Shown here: positions 25,258 to 34,028 of the stretch, piece after piece | Numbering within the stretch: the first letter of the stretch is position 1 | How the letters are laid out: every line of letters begins with the position of its first letter | Assembly (NCBI GenBank): GCA_027451445.1 | Contig: DAIDJG010000379.1 | Span: forward strand, 1-60,656 | Direction of reading: 5' to 3' | Source: Singulisphaera sp. | GTDB lineage: Bacteria; Planctomycetota; Planctomycetia; Isosphaerales; Isosphaeraceae | DNA: 60,656 bases | The notes under the pieces: model-generated | What the model saw: only the letters and a program-made list of their open reading frames with translations | What the model was told of the DNA's origin: nothing | Database searches by the model: none | Translations under genes and position numbers: made by a program

Positions 25258-26010
25258 TCACTCTCCAAGATAGGGCAAGAGTCGCGGACGATGACCGACC
25301 AGGTGGCTGATCACCGCCCCGAGTGTAGCTCGGACCGGTGCGAGCGCAGCGGGCGAGGGGTCAAGCGCTCGCCAGGCGTCGCCAGGAGTTGCCAAGACCC
25401 GGATCGCGTTGAGCGTGCGCCCCGACAAAGTCGCGACGTGCGGCTGACCCGGACGACACGAGGGGCAAAGTACACCGCCCGTCGCGAGCCCGAACGCAAC
25501 CGCGTTCGCGTCGCCCCGCACCTCGAAATCCGCACCACAATGGGCACAGGCTTCCAGTGCCGGCATATGCCCCAGTTCGCGCAGGCAGGCCAGCTCGAAC
25601 CGAAACACGCGCCGAGACCGCAACGACGGCTCGCCCAGATGCCGCAAGGTCACCACCGCCGCGTCGAACAGTTTCGGGTGCGGGTCGTGTGAGTCGGTCA
25701 GGTCTGTCAACAGCTCGGCGATGTAGTAGCCGGCATACAGGGCCGCCAGATCGCGGCGAAGGGACGCGAAGCGCTCAACAGGCGAGGCCTCGGTTAAGAG
25801 GTCCAGCGCCTCCGACGCCTTGTGCAGCCACACAATATCGGAAACCCCCAGGAGGTCAAGTCCACCCTGAAACGGCGACTTCAACCTCCGTGCCCCCTTT
25901 GCAAGCCCGGAGATCTTCCCCAGCTCGCGGGTGAACAGCGTCACGACGGAGCTGGTCTCGAACACGTCCACCGCACGAAGCACAAGCGCCAGGGAACGTA
26001 AGGCGGCCAC
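25258..26010 (-). CDS. recO: DNA repair protein RecO
   Basis: 250 residues from the GTG at 26010, preferred because GAGGAA sits 7 bases upstream and the family's N-terminal OB fold begins there (RSLALVLRAVDVFETSSVV); an upstream GTG at 26052 lacks a good site and would overlap the Uma2 gene. The N-terminus continues TLFTRELGKISGLAKGARRLKSPFQGGLDLL. A zinc finger C-x2-C (ACAHC) and C-x2-C (LCPSC) lies near residues 150-190. RecO loads RecA together with RecR in recombination repair. The next gene starts 4 bases downstream, so it is co-transcribed with the BamD-like gene. Confidence 0.93.
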   Translation of the reverse strand: MAALRSLALVLRAVDVFETSSVVTLFTRELGKISGLAKGARRLKSPFQGGLDLLGVSDIVWLHKASEALDLLTEASPVERFASLRRDLAALYAGYYIAELLTDLTDSHDPHPKLFDAAVVTLRHLGEPSLRSRRVFRFELACLRELGHMPALEACAHCGADFEVRGDANAVAFGLATGGVLCPSCRPGQPHVATLSGRTLNAIRVLATPGDAWRALDPSPAALAPVRATLGAVISHLVGHRPRLLPYLGE

Positions 26011-26048
26011 AATCGAATTCCTCGACGGAGACGATGCAGGGTCCTGCC

Positions 26049-26768
26049 TCACCCCGACTTTTGGGAACGAGCGATGAACTCAGCGTATTCCGGCGAATTC
26101 ATCCCTCGCTGAACCGTGCGCACCAGGCCCGTACGATCGCCCCGAATCAACGAGCCCGTGTCGAGCCACAAGCCCGGAAGCGATTCACTGCGCACGATTC
26201 CTTCCTGATCCGCCGCCAATCGCTCGTAGCGACCGTTTCGAAGAATGAACCAGTCGATCGCTTTTTCCTGAACGCGCCAGACGAGATACTCCAAAACGCC
26301 GTTGCGAAGATAGACCTGGAGCTTATCGTGTAAGTCGTAACTCACGCTCGTCGAAGCAACTTCTGCAATCAGCTCAGGTGCGCTCTCGATATAGTCGTCG
26401 GCACCGATCCGCACTCGGCCTCCAAATTCAGGCAGGACGTATAGGAAGGCGTCGGGTTGGGGCATGTTGTTGAGATCGAGCCGGAGTGACGAGTTGTCTC
26501 CTCCGTCCACCAGCGGCGTCCCCGACCAGTAATGACCGAGCCATGCAATGAGATGGAAGTGCGGCTTACCATGCTTCATATGCGTGACGGGCGAGCCCAT
26601 GTACACGACTCCGTCGATCAACTCAGCCTTCTTGAGTTGAGGCATTGCGTTGTAACGTCGCTCAAACTCAGCACGCGTCAGTCGGTCGCCATTTTCAAGG
26701 AGAGGCGGGGCAGCCTCCGACTCGTTTGGGAAGTGCGACTCTCGGGTCTCTTTCGCCACCGTCGCCAT
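26049..26768 (-). CDS. Uma2 family (DUF820) putative endonuclease
   Basis: 239 residues from the ATG at 26768, with GAGAGGG about 8 bases upstream. Uma2 hallmarks are present: LTRAEFERRYNAMPQLKKAELIDGVVYM, QPDAFLYV, YIESAPELIAEVASTSVSYDLHDKLQVYLRNGVLEYLVW (positions about 125-165), which gives the PD-(D/E)XK-like catalytic residues D, E and K in the usual order (PDAFL, ELIAEV, DKLQVY). These families are abundant in cyanobacteria and planctomycetes; their activity in cells is poorly known. It lies between corC and recO in the minus-strand block, with 38 bases to recO and 121 from corC. Confidence 0.88.
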   Translation of the reverse strand: MATVAKETRESHFPNESEAAPPLLENGDRLTRAEFERRYNAMPQLKKAELIDGVVYMGSPVTHMKHGKPHFHLIAWLGHYWSGTPLVDGGDNSSLRLDLNNMPQPDAFLYVLPEFGGRVRIGADDYIESAPELIAEVASTSVSYDLHDKLQVYLRNGVLEYLVWRVQEKAIDWFILRNGRYERLAADQEGIVRSESLPGLWLDTGSLIRGDRTGLVRTVQRGMNSPEYAEFIARSQKSG

Positions 26769-26889
26769 GGTAAAAACCCTCTCGCTCACGGCGATGCCTG
26801 TCTAGCTTTTAGTATCCCCGACTGTGACGAATCAGCGGAAGTCCAACGACTCGGAAAACCGAGGCTGGCCAGGGGACGCACCGCGATGA

Positions 26890-28176
26890 CTACGGACTTC
26901 CCACGGCTGCCGCAGGCTGTAAGTCGAGCTGAAGCCGCTTGATCGAGTGATCGGCGACTTCAAGGACCGTGAACTCGATCCCGTCATGGCGGAAGGAAAC
27001 TCCCGCCTCAGGAAGTCGGCCAAACGCGTTGAGGGCAAAGCCCCCCACGGTCAGAAAATCCTCGTCGGTGGGAAGGCTCAGGCTCAAGCGCTCGTTCAGT
27101 TCCTCGAGTGAGAGCGTCCCATCAACCTCATAGCGTGTCCCCCCAAGCGGAACCACCGAATCGGCGGGTGTGGGCTCGTCGTGCTCGTCGTCGATCGCGC
27201 CCACGAGTTCCTCGAGCAGATCCTCGAGGGCGATCAGACCCGCAACGCCTCCGTATTCATCGAGAACGATGGCGATATGGGTCCGCCGCGCACGGAATTC
27301 CTCCAGGAGCGCATAGGCGTCCTTGGTCTCGGGGACGCAATGGGCGGGGCGAACCAACTTTCGCGGGATCACAGCGTCGAGCCCGTCCTCGACGATCTTC
27401 GGGAAGAGGTCCTTGGCGAAGAGAATTCCCACGATATCGTCGCGATTCTCCCCAAAAATCGGAATTCGACTCCGACCGCTCTCCCGAAATGTGCGAACCG
27501 CGACTCGCGCGGAGACATTCGACGGGAGCGCCACCATCGACGAGCGCGGGATCATGATCTCTGCCACGTTGCGCCGAGTCATCTCGACGGCACGTTGAAG
27601 GAGTTCGCGAGCAGATTCCGGCAATTCGGCCTCGAGATCCTCCGGATCCTCACCGACGGCCGGGACCTCGACCTCGACACTCGACGGACGAGGCTGGCCA
27701 TCGCGAGTCTGGGTCCAACGGTCTACCAAAGTCTCGGCCTGGGCAGCCGCGAACGTGAGAGGGGTGGTCAACCACCTGATCCCCGCCGCGACCGTCCAGA
27801 GTGTATCGATCACCGTTTCCGCAAACACCCGGCCGATGATGCCCGCCATCACATAACCGAACCCACCGACAATCAGCGCAATGAGGATCATCAACTTCGT
27901 TGCCAACTGGGGGACAACGCGCTCCGCAACCGCCCCGAGCCATGCCGCCAGCAGTAACCCGGTCACCACCGCCACGGCCTCGGCACTTCGTTCTGTCCGC
28001 TCGTCCTCATGCGCGACCTCGTCCGCCCGATCGGGGCGGCCGCGCTCGCTGCAAATCTCTTCAAGACGCGTCCGCGAGTAGGTGCGCAGCGCCGTTGTCA
28101 ACGTGACGGCGACCAGGTGAAGAATGAGGATGAACAGCCCAAGGGCTAACATCCCCCAGAAGGTCAGTCCGATCAC
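26890..28176 (-). CDS. CNNM/CorC-HlyC family membrane protein with CBS pair
   Basis: 428 residues. The GTG at 28176 overlaps the ybeY stop by 4 bases (GTGA) and has GGAGAG 6 bases upstream. The N-terminus has three membrane segments (about 5-30, 68-90, 93-115; [54 protein letters not shown]). Two CBS domains follow at about 205-330 ([64 protein letters not shown]). A CorC_HlyC domain closes the protein ([23 protein letters not shown]). Such proteins act in magnesium or cobalt export or tolerance. The ybeY-corC neighbourhood is widely conserved. Confidence 0.9.
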   Translation of the reverse strand: MIGLTFWGMLALGLFILILHLVAVTLTTALRTYSRTRLEEICSERGRPDRADEVAHEDERTERSAEAVAVVTGLLLAAWLGAVAERVVPQLATKLMILIALIVGGFGYVMAGIIGRVFAETVIDTLWTVAAGIRWLTTPLTFAAAQAETLVDRWTQTRDGQPRPSSVEVEVPAVGEDPEDLEAELPESARELLQRAVEMTRRNVAEIMIPRSSMVALPSNVSARVAVRTFRESGRSRIPIFGENRDDIVGILFAKDLFPKIVEDGLDAVIPRKLVRPAHCVPETKDAYALLEEFRARRTHIAIVLDEYGGVAGLIALEDLLEELVGAIDDEHDEPTPADSVVPLGGTRYEVDGTLSLEELNERLSLSLPTDEDFLTVGGFALNAFGRLPEAGVSFRHDGIEFTVLEVADHSIKRLQLDLQPAAAVGSP

Positions 28177-28715
28177 CGCGCACTCTCCGGCAACGCGCCG
28201 ATCCGATTGGGTTCGGCCAGCGGAAATGGATTGATCAAACCGCGAAGGGCCAAGATTTCCCCCTCGCGCAAACGCATTGCCTCCGCAGCCGACGGATCCT
28301 TGTCATCATAACCACAAAGGTGAAGCAGACCGTGTACCACGTAGAGCGCAACTTCGTTCCACGGATCGATCCCCGCGCTGCGCGCGATTCTGGCTGCCGT
28401 TTCGGTGGAGACGATCAGCTCCCCGGAGAGAACCGGTTCGCCCGGTTCCGACAGCGGAAAACTGATCACATCCGTGGCCCAGTCGTGTCCAAGATGACGA
28501 CTGTTAAGCACGCGGATCGTCGCATCGTCGACAAGCGCAATCGAAAGACTGAATTGCCCGATCCCCTCGTCGCTGAGCGTGCCCTCGACCAATCGCTTGA
28601 GCGTATCGGCACGAAGATCGATGTGGGTCTGAGTATCGCTGATTTCGACAAGGCGCGCCAGGTCGGACGCCGCGGGCCACTCACGCGCCTCGTCCGATTT
28701 GTTTTCTATGCCCAT
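28173..28715 (-). CDS. ybeY: Endoribonuclease YbeY (rRNA maturation factor)
   Basis: 180 residues. YbeY is a zinc-dependent RNase needed for 16S rRNA 3' end maturation and ribosome quality control. The motif reads HGLLHLCGYDDKD at about 128-140: the first two zinc histidines (H128, H132) are present, while the third position, usually His in H-G-x-L-H-L-x-G-Y-D-H, is Asp138. Other landmarks are VLNSRHLGHDWATDVISFPL and LSGELIVSTETAARIA. Its stop overlaps the corC-like start, and it begins 20 bases after the HD hydrolase gene, so all are in one operon with phoH. Confidence 0.93.
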   Translation of the reverse strand: MGIENKSDEAREWPAASDLARLVEISDTQTHIDLRADTLKRLVEGTLSDEGIGQFSLSIALVDDATIRVLNSRHLGHDWATDVISFPLSEPGEPVLSGELIVSTETAARIARSAGIDPWNEVALYVVHGLLHLCGYDDKDPSAAEAMRLREGEILALRGLINPFPLAEPNRIGALPESAR

Positions 28716-28735
28716 GTTGGTTCGAGTTTGTAGGC

Positions 28736-30976
28736 TCAGGCCGTGCGCTGTTCGGGGTATTTGATACGGCCGTGATAGATGCCGATGAGCGATTTGATCA
28801 GGCTCTCACGGATCTCGCCAATCTCGCGCAAGGTCAGGCCGCACTCATCGAATTGGCCGTCACGCAAGCGTTTGTCGATGATTTCGCGGACGAGATTCTC
28901 CAACCGGGCGGGGGTCGGGTCGGACAGGGTCCGGCTGGCACTCTCCACCGCGTCGGCAACCATCAGGATCCCGGCCTCCTTCGAAAGTGGCTTGGGTCCA
29001 GGATAGCGGAAGGCGCTCTCGAGGATCGTCGTGCCGTCGGGATCATTATCATTGCGCCGATTGGCTTCGTGGAAGAAATACTCGACCAGCGTCGTGCCGT
29101 GATGCTGTTCGATCAGGTCGATGATCCGTTCCGGCAGGTGGTGCTGGCGACCCAGGTCGACACCATCCTTGACGTGGCCAATGATGATCAACGTGCTCAT
29201 CGCGGGGTTCAAGTTCGCGTGCCGGTTGGCCGCGCCCGCCTGATTTTCGACGAAGTAGTGCGGCTTCAGCATCTTGCCGATGTCGTGAAAATAGGCACCG
29301 ATACGCACCAGAAGAGCGTGCGCACCAATGCGCTCGGCAGCGCTCTCCGCAATCGCACCGACAGTGATCGAGTGATTGTGAGTTCCCGGTGCGCGACGAA
29401 CCAGCTCTTGAAGGAGCGGGTGGGTCGCATCGCCGAGCTCGAGGAGGCTAATTCCCGTCACAATCCCAAACGAGTTCTCGATAAAGGGCAAACTTCCTCC
29501 CAGGAAGAAGCCCGCCATGAGCCCCCATCCCGCGCGCCAGAGGCTATCGCTTGTGATCAGGCCGATCGGTTGGTTCTGCCAGAAACCCGTCGCCCAGGTC
29601 AGTACGAAGTAGCCTGCGGCGAGCGTAGCGCCAACCTTGATCAGCTTGGTTCGGGTGCGGACCTCGTCGAGCGTCAGCACACCCGCCGCTGTCCCGCCCA
29701 TGATGACGAGGAAGTGACTCATCCCGGTCCCAAGCGCGAGGCTTGTCAGAAGACAAAGCGCAAAGGTAACCATCAAGGCGAAGTGGGGGTTATAGGCGAT
29801 TGCCAGAATCATGCCGGCGATTGCCACTGGGATGAGCTCGGCCTCCCAGGGCTGCAAGACCAGGAGCCGCACGAGGCCAATCGCGGCAACGCTCAGTCCG
29901 CAGATCGCGGTGATCCGTCGAAGGTCACGGGCGATTTCGGGCTCGTGCCTGTGCACGTAGTACCCAATGAGAGCGTAGAGCGCCGCCACTAAAATCACGA
30001 TCGACACCGCGCGACGGACTCGCTCGCCGAAGCCCTGCGAAGCTGCGGCCATGTCATGCTCGAGGCGCAGCAAGATGAGCTGCTCTTCGGCAATCTTTGT
30101 GTCCTGTTCGACGAGGAGGTCTCCTCGCCGATAGACATCGTAGACGTCGCGGACACGGTTCCGCGCTTCCTCGCGCTGACGTGCGGTGTGCTGTTCTTCG
30201 TACGTCAGAGTGGGGGTGTGTGCAAGTTTTTCGGCCACGAGCTTGAACAAAACCGGCCCGATTCGCGGCGAGGTGAACGCAGCGACGAACTCCTTGTAAA
30301 GGATCTCCTCGGGCTTGGAAACCCGCTCCGGCACGACGCGCTCACGAGACACAAAATGTGCTGCACTCGGGGGTTGGCCCGCGTTGTGAACCGCGAGTGT
30401 CCGGCTTGATTCCTCATGTCTCGGGAGCGAATCCGGGCCGAGAACGCCGTCGCGCAGCACCGGCCCGAAGGCCAGCTTCACCTGCTGATGAAGCGCATCG
30501 AGTCTTTCGGGCGTATCCGTCGCCGCTTTGAGCTCCGCGAACGTCTCGTTTTTCAGGCCCCACGATTCGCGCAGCGAGAGGGGCAGATCCTCGAGCGTCT
30601 TGACCTTCGCGACGGAGTCCAGCAAATCTTCCAGCCGTGCCTGGTGATCGCGCAACGGGGCGGGGTCGTTCATCAGGAACGGAGCGATCTGGTCGACGAC
30701 GAGCTGGCGTTCGGCGTTACTTTTCTTTTGGTTCAATCGCTCGAACTTCTCGACGTTGACGCGGATCTCGCGATTGGGACGCTGCCCAAGCCGGTAGGTA
30801 AACGGCGGCCCCGCGCCGAAGATAATCATTGAGGTGGCGAGGACGGCGAGGCCGACGATCGCGAGACGCGACAAACGCTCTCGTTGACGGGCCAGGCGGC
30901 CCTGCTCGATGGCGATCGGGTTGGTGGGACGCAGTTGCGCCCGCGAAAGTTTGGGCCGACGTTTACCAAAGCTCAT
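28736..30976 (-). CDS. 7TM-HD family phosphohydrolase (PgpH-like, c-di-AMP phosphodiesterase family)
   Basis: 746 residues from the ATG at 30976. A first membrane helix (LAIVGLAVLATSMIIF) is followed by a long outside domain (about 60-340, 7TMR-HDED type), then seven membrane helices (about 345-500). A cytoplasmic HD domain closes it: H-N-H-S-I-T, GAYFHDIGKMLKPHYFVENQ, with HD at GAYFHD, GHVKDGVDLGRQHHLPERI, IEQHHGTTLVEYFFHEA, ILMVADAVESASRTL. This matches the PgpH family, which hydrolyses c-di-AMP. It sits between phoH and ybeY, the conserved order in many phyla. The start is supported by family fit; its ribosome-binding site is weak. Confidence 0.92.
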   Translation of the reverse strand: MSFGKRRPKLSRAQLRPTNPIAIEQGRLARQRERLSRLAIVGLAVLATSMIIFGAGPPFTYRLGQRPNREIRVNVEKFERLNQKKSNAERQLVVDQIAPFLMNDPAPLRDHQARLEDLLDSVAKVKTLEDLPLSLRESWGLKNETFAELKAATDTPERLDALHQQVKLAFGPVLRDGVLGPDSLPRHEESSRTLAVHNAGQPPSAAHFVSRERVVPERVSKPEEILYKEFVAAFTSPRIGPVLFKLVAEKLAHTPTLTYEEQHTARQREEARNRVRDVYDVYRRGDLLVEQDTKIAEEQLILLRLEHDMAAASQGFGERVRRAVSIVILVAALYALIGYYVHRHEPEIARDLRRITAICGLSVAAIGLVRLLVLQPWEAELIPVAIAGMILAIAYNPHFALMVTFALCLLTSLALGTGMSHFLVIMGGTAAGVLTLDEVRTRTKLIKVGATLAAGYFVLTWATGFWQNQPIGLITSDSLWRAGWGLMAGFFLGGSLPFIENSFGIVTGISLLELGDATHPLLQELVRRAPGTHNHSITVGAIAESAAERIGAHALLVRIGAYFHDIGKMLKPHYFVENQAGAANRHANLNPAMSTLIIIGHVKDGVDLGRQHHLPERIIDLIEQHHGTTLVEYFFHEANRRNDNDPDGTTILESAFRYPGPKPLSKEAGILMVADAVESASRTLSDPTPARLENLVREIIDKRLRDGQFDECGLTLREIGEIRESLIKSLIGIYHGRIKYPEQRTA

Positions 30977-31100
30977 GGAAGGTTCTCTGTGGCGCGGGGT
31001 CAATGAGAGCGTCTCCCATCCCCCGCCGAGGTGTGCCCGGCCGACATGAGCCGGGCTCCCGCGTGCTGACGTAATCGGCGACTACGCCTCACGCTCCGCC

Positions 31101-32114
31101 TCACCCCGAGGCGGCGGAACCAGCAGGTGGAGGATGGTCCGACGCGGCAGCCGCCGCGCGCGACCCACCCTCCTTCACCGGCTCCGCACTTTCATACGCG
31201 TTCACAATCGCCTGCACCAACGGATGCCGCACGATATCCGACTTATCGAGAAAGACCGTGCCCACACCGGGAACCACCCGCAGGCGATCCACCGCATCCG
31301 CAAGTCCGCTCGTCGACGACGGCGGTAGGTCGACCTGCGTGACATCCCCCGTCACCACAATGCGCGCGTTCTGCCCCATTCGGGTCAGAAACATCTTCAT
31401 CTGAGGAATCGTGGCATTCTGTCCCTCATCGAGAATGATGATCGCGTCGTTCAAAGTCCGTCCCCTCATGTACGCGAGGGGCGCAATCTCGATGAGGTCA
31501 TTGCTGATATAGCGCCGAATCTGCTCGTAATCCATCAAATCATGGAGTGCGTCCAGGAGCGGCCGCAGATAGGGATTGATCTTCGCTTCGAGATCGCCGG
31601 GTAAGAACCCAAGGTGCTCACCCGCTTCAACGGCCGGGCGGACGAGGACGATTTTCTTGATCTTCCCCCTGCGCAAGGCCGATACCGCCATCGCCACGGC
31701 GAGATACGTCTTCCCCGTGCCTGCGGGCCCGACGCAGAAAACTAACTCGAAGTCTCGCAACGCCTTGAGGTAACGGTTCTGCCCATCGGAGCGGGGCCGG
31801 ACGACCCGGTTACCCTCTCGAAGCTCAATGGTATCCGAGGGTTCCGAAGTGTCGGGAGTCTGGATCGACTCGATCGATTCCGTGACGACGCCGACATTGA
31901 TCGGCTGCTGGCGCCGGTAGAGATCGCGAAGCACCTCGACGACCTGACGCGCCTGCTCGACCCGCTCGACGTCCCCTTCAATGCGGACTACACCATGACG
32001 AGGTAGAATTTTGACCCCGAAGGCATCGCGGACGAGACGCAGATACTGGTCCCGGCTGCCGAAGATAGCGAGTTCTTCGTCAGATCCACCCAGACTTATC
32101 GTCACTTCCGGCAT
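31101..32114 (-). CDS. PhoH family protein (PhoH-like ATPase)
   Basis: 337 residues from the ATG at 32114, with AAGGA upstream; an extension to 32171 has no support. Residues about 1-100 form a small RNA-binding-like domain (ISLGGSDEELAIFGSRDQYLRLV). The ATPase domain follows: FCVGPAGTGKTYLAVAMAV (Walker A), LVRPAVEAGEHLGFLPGDLEAKINPYLRPLLDALHD (about 165-200), IIILDEGQNATIPQMKMFLTRMG (Walker B) and VVTGDVTQVDLPPSSTSGL. PhoH proteins are predicted RNA-handling ATPases or helicases; with YbeY this points to rRNA or mRNA processing. A Pro/Ser/Ala-rich tail ends the protein. It is the first gene of the phoH-pgpH-ybeY-corC block. Confidence 0.93.
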   Translation of the reverse strand: MPEVTISLGGSDEELAIFGSRDQYLRLVRDAFGVKILPRHGVVRIEGDVERVEQARQVVEVLRDLYRRQQPINVGVVTESIESIQTPDTSEPSDTIELREGNRVVRPRSDGQNRYLKALRDFELVFCVGPAGTGKTYLAVAMAVSALRRGKIKKIVLVRPAVEAGEHLGFLPGDLEAKINPYLRPLLDALHDLMDYEQIRRYISNDLIEIAPLAYMRGRTLNDAIIILDEGQNATIPQMKMFLTRMGQNARIVVTGDVTQVDLPPSSTSGLADAVDRLRVVPGVGTVFLDKSDIVRHPLVQAIVNAYESAEPVKEGGSRAAAAASDHPPPAGSAASG

Positions 32115-32360
32115 TCGAGATCCTTCATCGACCGAATTGGGGATGCATTGACGACTTAGGGGGCGAACCAATGCTGCCTCAAAACGGAGTCCCTATTATG
32201 AACCAGGATGCCGTCAAAAGGCAACGTCTTCTGTCGCCCGCTACGTGATACGGCCATCCTCACTACGAAGTTATCGAAACTGGAGGACATCGCCGATGTT
32301 TTCGGTAATGAAATGGCCCCACAACTCATCGAGTTCCATGTCCGAGGGTAGGCATGCGAT

Positions 32361-32750
32361 TTAGTACGCGGCCTTTTTTTTCTTGATCCTTCCCGGAACG
32401 GTCTCAGGCATGTCCATGTTCGACCGAGGGGGCGCAACCCGTGGGAATCGGATCTCGACTCTCCGGCCCAAGGCAGCAGCGATCCTCCGCAGCATCGCCA
32501 GGCTATGACCCTGGTAGTCCGCATCCTCCAGCCGGCTGACGGCCGAGGCCGTCGTGCCGATCCGCTCGGCCAACGCCTGCTGGGTCAGTCCGGCTTCCGT
32601 GCGAAGCCGGTAGATGCCGCGCGCGACCTCGGCCTCAGCCCTTACCTCATCGAGCAATTCCAACGCCTCGGGACGATCGTCGACGTAACGCCGTCGGAGG
32701 ATCTCAGCAGCGTCGCTCGTCGCTCGGCTCTTACTAGGCTTACGGGGCAT
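32361..32750 (-). CDS. XRE-family helix-turn-helix transcriptional regulator
   Basis: 129 residues. The DNA-binding domain spans about 48-98: GIYRLRTEAGLTQQALAERIGTTASAVSRLEDADYQGHSLAMLRRIAAALGRRVEIRF, shown here only as a landmark run of helices (the helix-turn-helix is TQQALAERIGTTASAVSRLE). The N-terminus is Arg/Lys-rich and contains ILRRRYVDDRPEALELLDEV. The C-terminus is basic (GRIKKKKAAY). The ATG at 32750 follows GGAGG, 7 bases upstream, and the previous ORF stops 1 base before it (TGATATG), so translation is likely coupled. This is the layout of an antitoxin or autorepressor, but no toxin could be recognised upstream. Confidence 0.85.
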   Translation of the reverse strand: MPRKPSKSRATSDAAEILRRRYVDDRPEALELLDEVRAEAEVARGIYRLRTEAGLTQQALAERIGTTASAVSRLEDADYQGHSLAMLRRIAAALGRRVEIRFPRVAPPRSNMDMPETVPGRIKKKKAAY

Positions 32751-32751
32751 A

Positions 32752-33003
32752 TCATTCCTCCGAGTACATGTGCCGTTGGGGATCCGCTCGGAACTTCCTC
32801 ATTCGCGTCACTGCCCGATCGATTTCCACGTCGGGAATGTGGTCCTCCTTGACGATGCGGTGCGCCAGGACCGCTTCGGGCAGCCAGGTCTTCGTTTCGA
32901 GATTCCGACCGGAATCACACCGTCTCGTGGCACGTGCAACCCGAGCTGCGAAGCCACCGCATCGCACCACAGTTAACGACGGAGCGATTTCAGTGACCGG
33001 CAT
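32752..33003 (-). CDS. Small hypothetical protein coupled to the XRE regulator
   Basis: 83 residues from an ATG at 33003 with GGAA 6 bases upstream. The N-terminus is irregular (MPVTEIAPSLTVVRCGGFAA), while the C-terminus looks more like real protein: TWLPEAVLAHRIVKEDHIPD and VEIDRAVTRMRKFRADPQRH. Its stop overlaps the ribosome-binding site of the XRE gene, the typical position of a toxin gene before an antitoxin gene, but I cannot match it to RelE, HicA or another toxin family. It could also be a decayed remnant; another start or a frameshift cannot be excluded. Confidence 0.4.
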   Translation of the reverse strand: MPVTEIAPSLTVVRCGGFAARVARATRRCDSGRNLETKTWLPEAVLAHRIVKEDHIPDVEIDRAVTRMRKFRADPQRHMYSEE

Positions 33004-33073
33004 GACACATTCCGTGACCGTTGGTGTCCGATCCGCCCGACGGAAATGCGCTCGCCCGCCGATGTGCCGGCGT

Positions 33074-33598
33074 TCAACGGAACTCAGGAATCGTGGAAGG
33101 CAGGCCCACGCGCATGAAGAATCGCGCAAACGCTTGCGAAAAGTGCTCGAGGAAAGGCGGCTTCAGCCGCCAACGCGGCCCCAATCGTTTCGCGTGATCG
33201 GCAAGGTAGTCGTGCGGAAGACTGAAGATCTCCCGAAAGTCGACCACGAGAGCCTGACGATTGTCCTCCGGCGCGGTGGGCGAAGCGAGTAAGTGCAGAC
33301 CTTCGATGCGACCCTTCAAAACCTCATTCCAGCGACCCTTGCGAGCAAACGCAGGATTAACGTCCTCGAATTCCGCCAGCGGAAAGATCGGACAACCAGC
33401 TACCAGCCTCACCTTTCGCTGCTCGAGGTCGCAGCTTTGCGTCACAATGATCAAATCGCCTTGATCCGTCCGGATTTCGTGCGGCTCACCCACGACTCCG
33501 AAAGCCGGGCCGACAACGGGGATCGAGCAGTCCGGCAGGAAGTCTCCTTGACGAAGCTCTTCCTCGTCGACTTGGAGCCAGAACGATTCCACCGTCAC
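33074..33598 (-). CDS. Hypothetical protein with conserved-looking SCDL and GCPI motifs
   Basis: 174 residues; the ATG at 33598 overlaps the stop of the upstream small gene (ATGA). I do not recognise a characterised family. Notable segments are EEELRQGDFLPDCSIP near the N-terminus, DLIIVTQSCDLEQRKV and RLVAGCPIF (two cysteines about 15 residues apart), and a C-terminal FLEHFSQAFARFFMRVGLP that looks like a conserved helix. There is no signal peptide or membrane segment, so it is probably cytoplasmic. Translation is coupled to the 76-residue gene before it. Confidence 0.75.
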   Translation of the reverse strand: MTVESFWLQVDEEELRQGDFLPDCSIPVVGPAFGVVGEPHEIRTDQGDLIIVTQSCDLEQRKVRLVAGCPIFPLAEFEDVNPAFARKGRWNEVLKGRIEGLHLLASPTAPEDNRQALVVDFREIFSLPHDYLADHAKRLGPRWRLKPPFLEHFSQAFARFFMRVGLPSTIPEFR

Positions 33599-33825
33599 GA
33601 ATCCTCCTCGTCGAGCAAATACGGCAGCGGCCTGAGACGTGCGCCCGGCCGAAACCGGGCAACCAGCATCTGAGTATTCCGAGGTGGTACCGGCGTGTAA
33701 TCGAGAAGTTCCGCTTGCTCCTCCTCCGAGGGCCCGGCGGGGAGTGCTGAACGACCGAACGAGGGGGCGCTCGACAGGCTAATCTGTTCGACGGGCCCGG
33801 TAGGCTCGGCGTAGCGTTGGGTCAT
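33595..33825 (-). CDS. Small hypothetical protein, first gene of the accessory cluster
   Basis: 76 residues; ATG at 33825 with a strong GGGAGG just upstream. The composition is Pro/Ser/Glu-rich and likely disordered at the N-terminus; the C-terminus reads NTQMLVARFRPGARLRPLPY and ends in LLDEEDS. It overlaps the 174-residue gene by 4 bases, which argues that the two act together. No family recognised. Confidence 0.65.
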   Translation of the reverse strand: MTQRYAEPTGPVEQISLSSAPSFGRSALPAGPSEEEQAELLDYTPVPPRNTQMLVARFRPGARLRPLPYLLDEEDS

Positions 33826-34028
33826 GATCCACCTCCCTCCCCATTCTAACGGCCGCAGACACGTTGGTCTGCGCGCGTCGATCTTTCTTCGAGCGGTTGA
33901 TCAAGCGCGGCGGCCGGATCTTGAAAGTGGCCTGCAACAAAGACCGCGCACATACTTAGCAAACGCGGCACTCGATTCATCGTCGCGCCGCATAAGAATC
34001 ATACAACGTGCGTCGCCCCACCCCTCGG

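Noticed and set aside
23775-25310. 511-codon plus-strand frame opposite lptE and the BamD-like gene
   Set aside because: Antisense shadow of lipoprotein genes; the His/Ala-rich start is the complement of the Gly/Met tail.
28772-29992. 406-codon plus-strand frame opposite the PgpH-like gene
   Set aside because: Lies wholly within the membrane and HD domain of a clear gene; no family signal.
32156-32524. 122-codon minus-strand frame at the XRE gene end
   Set aside because: Out of frame with the XRE gene and low-complexity. The gap 32115-32360 has no good gene; a decayed remnant is possible but cannot be shown.
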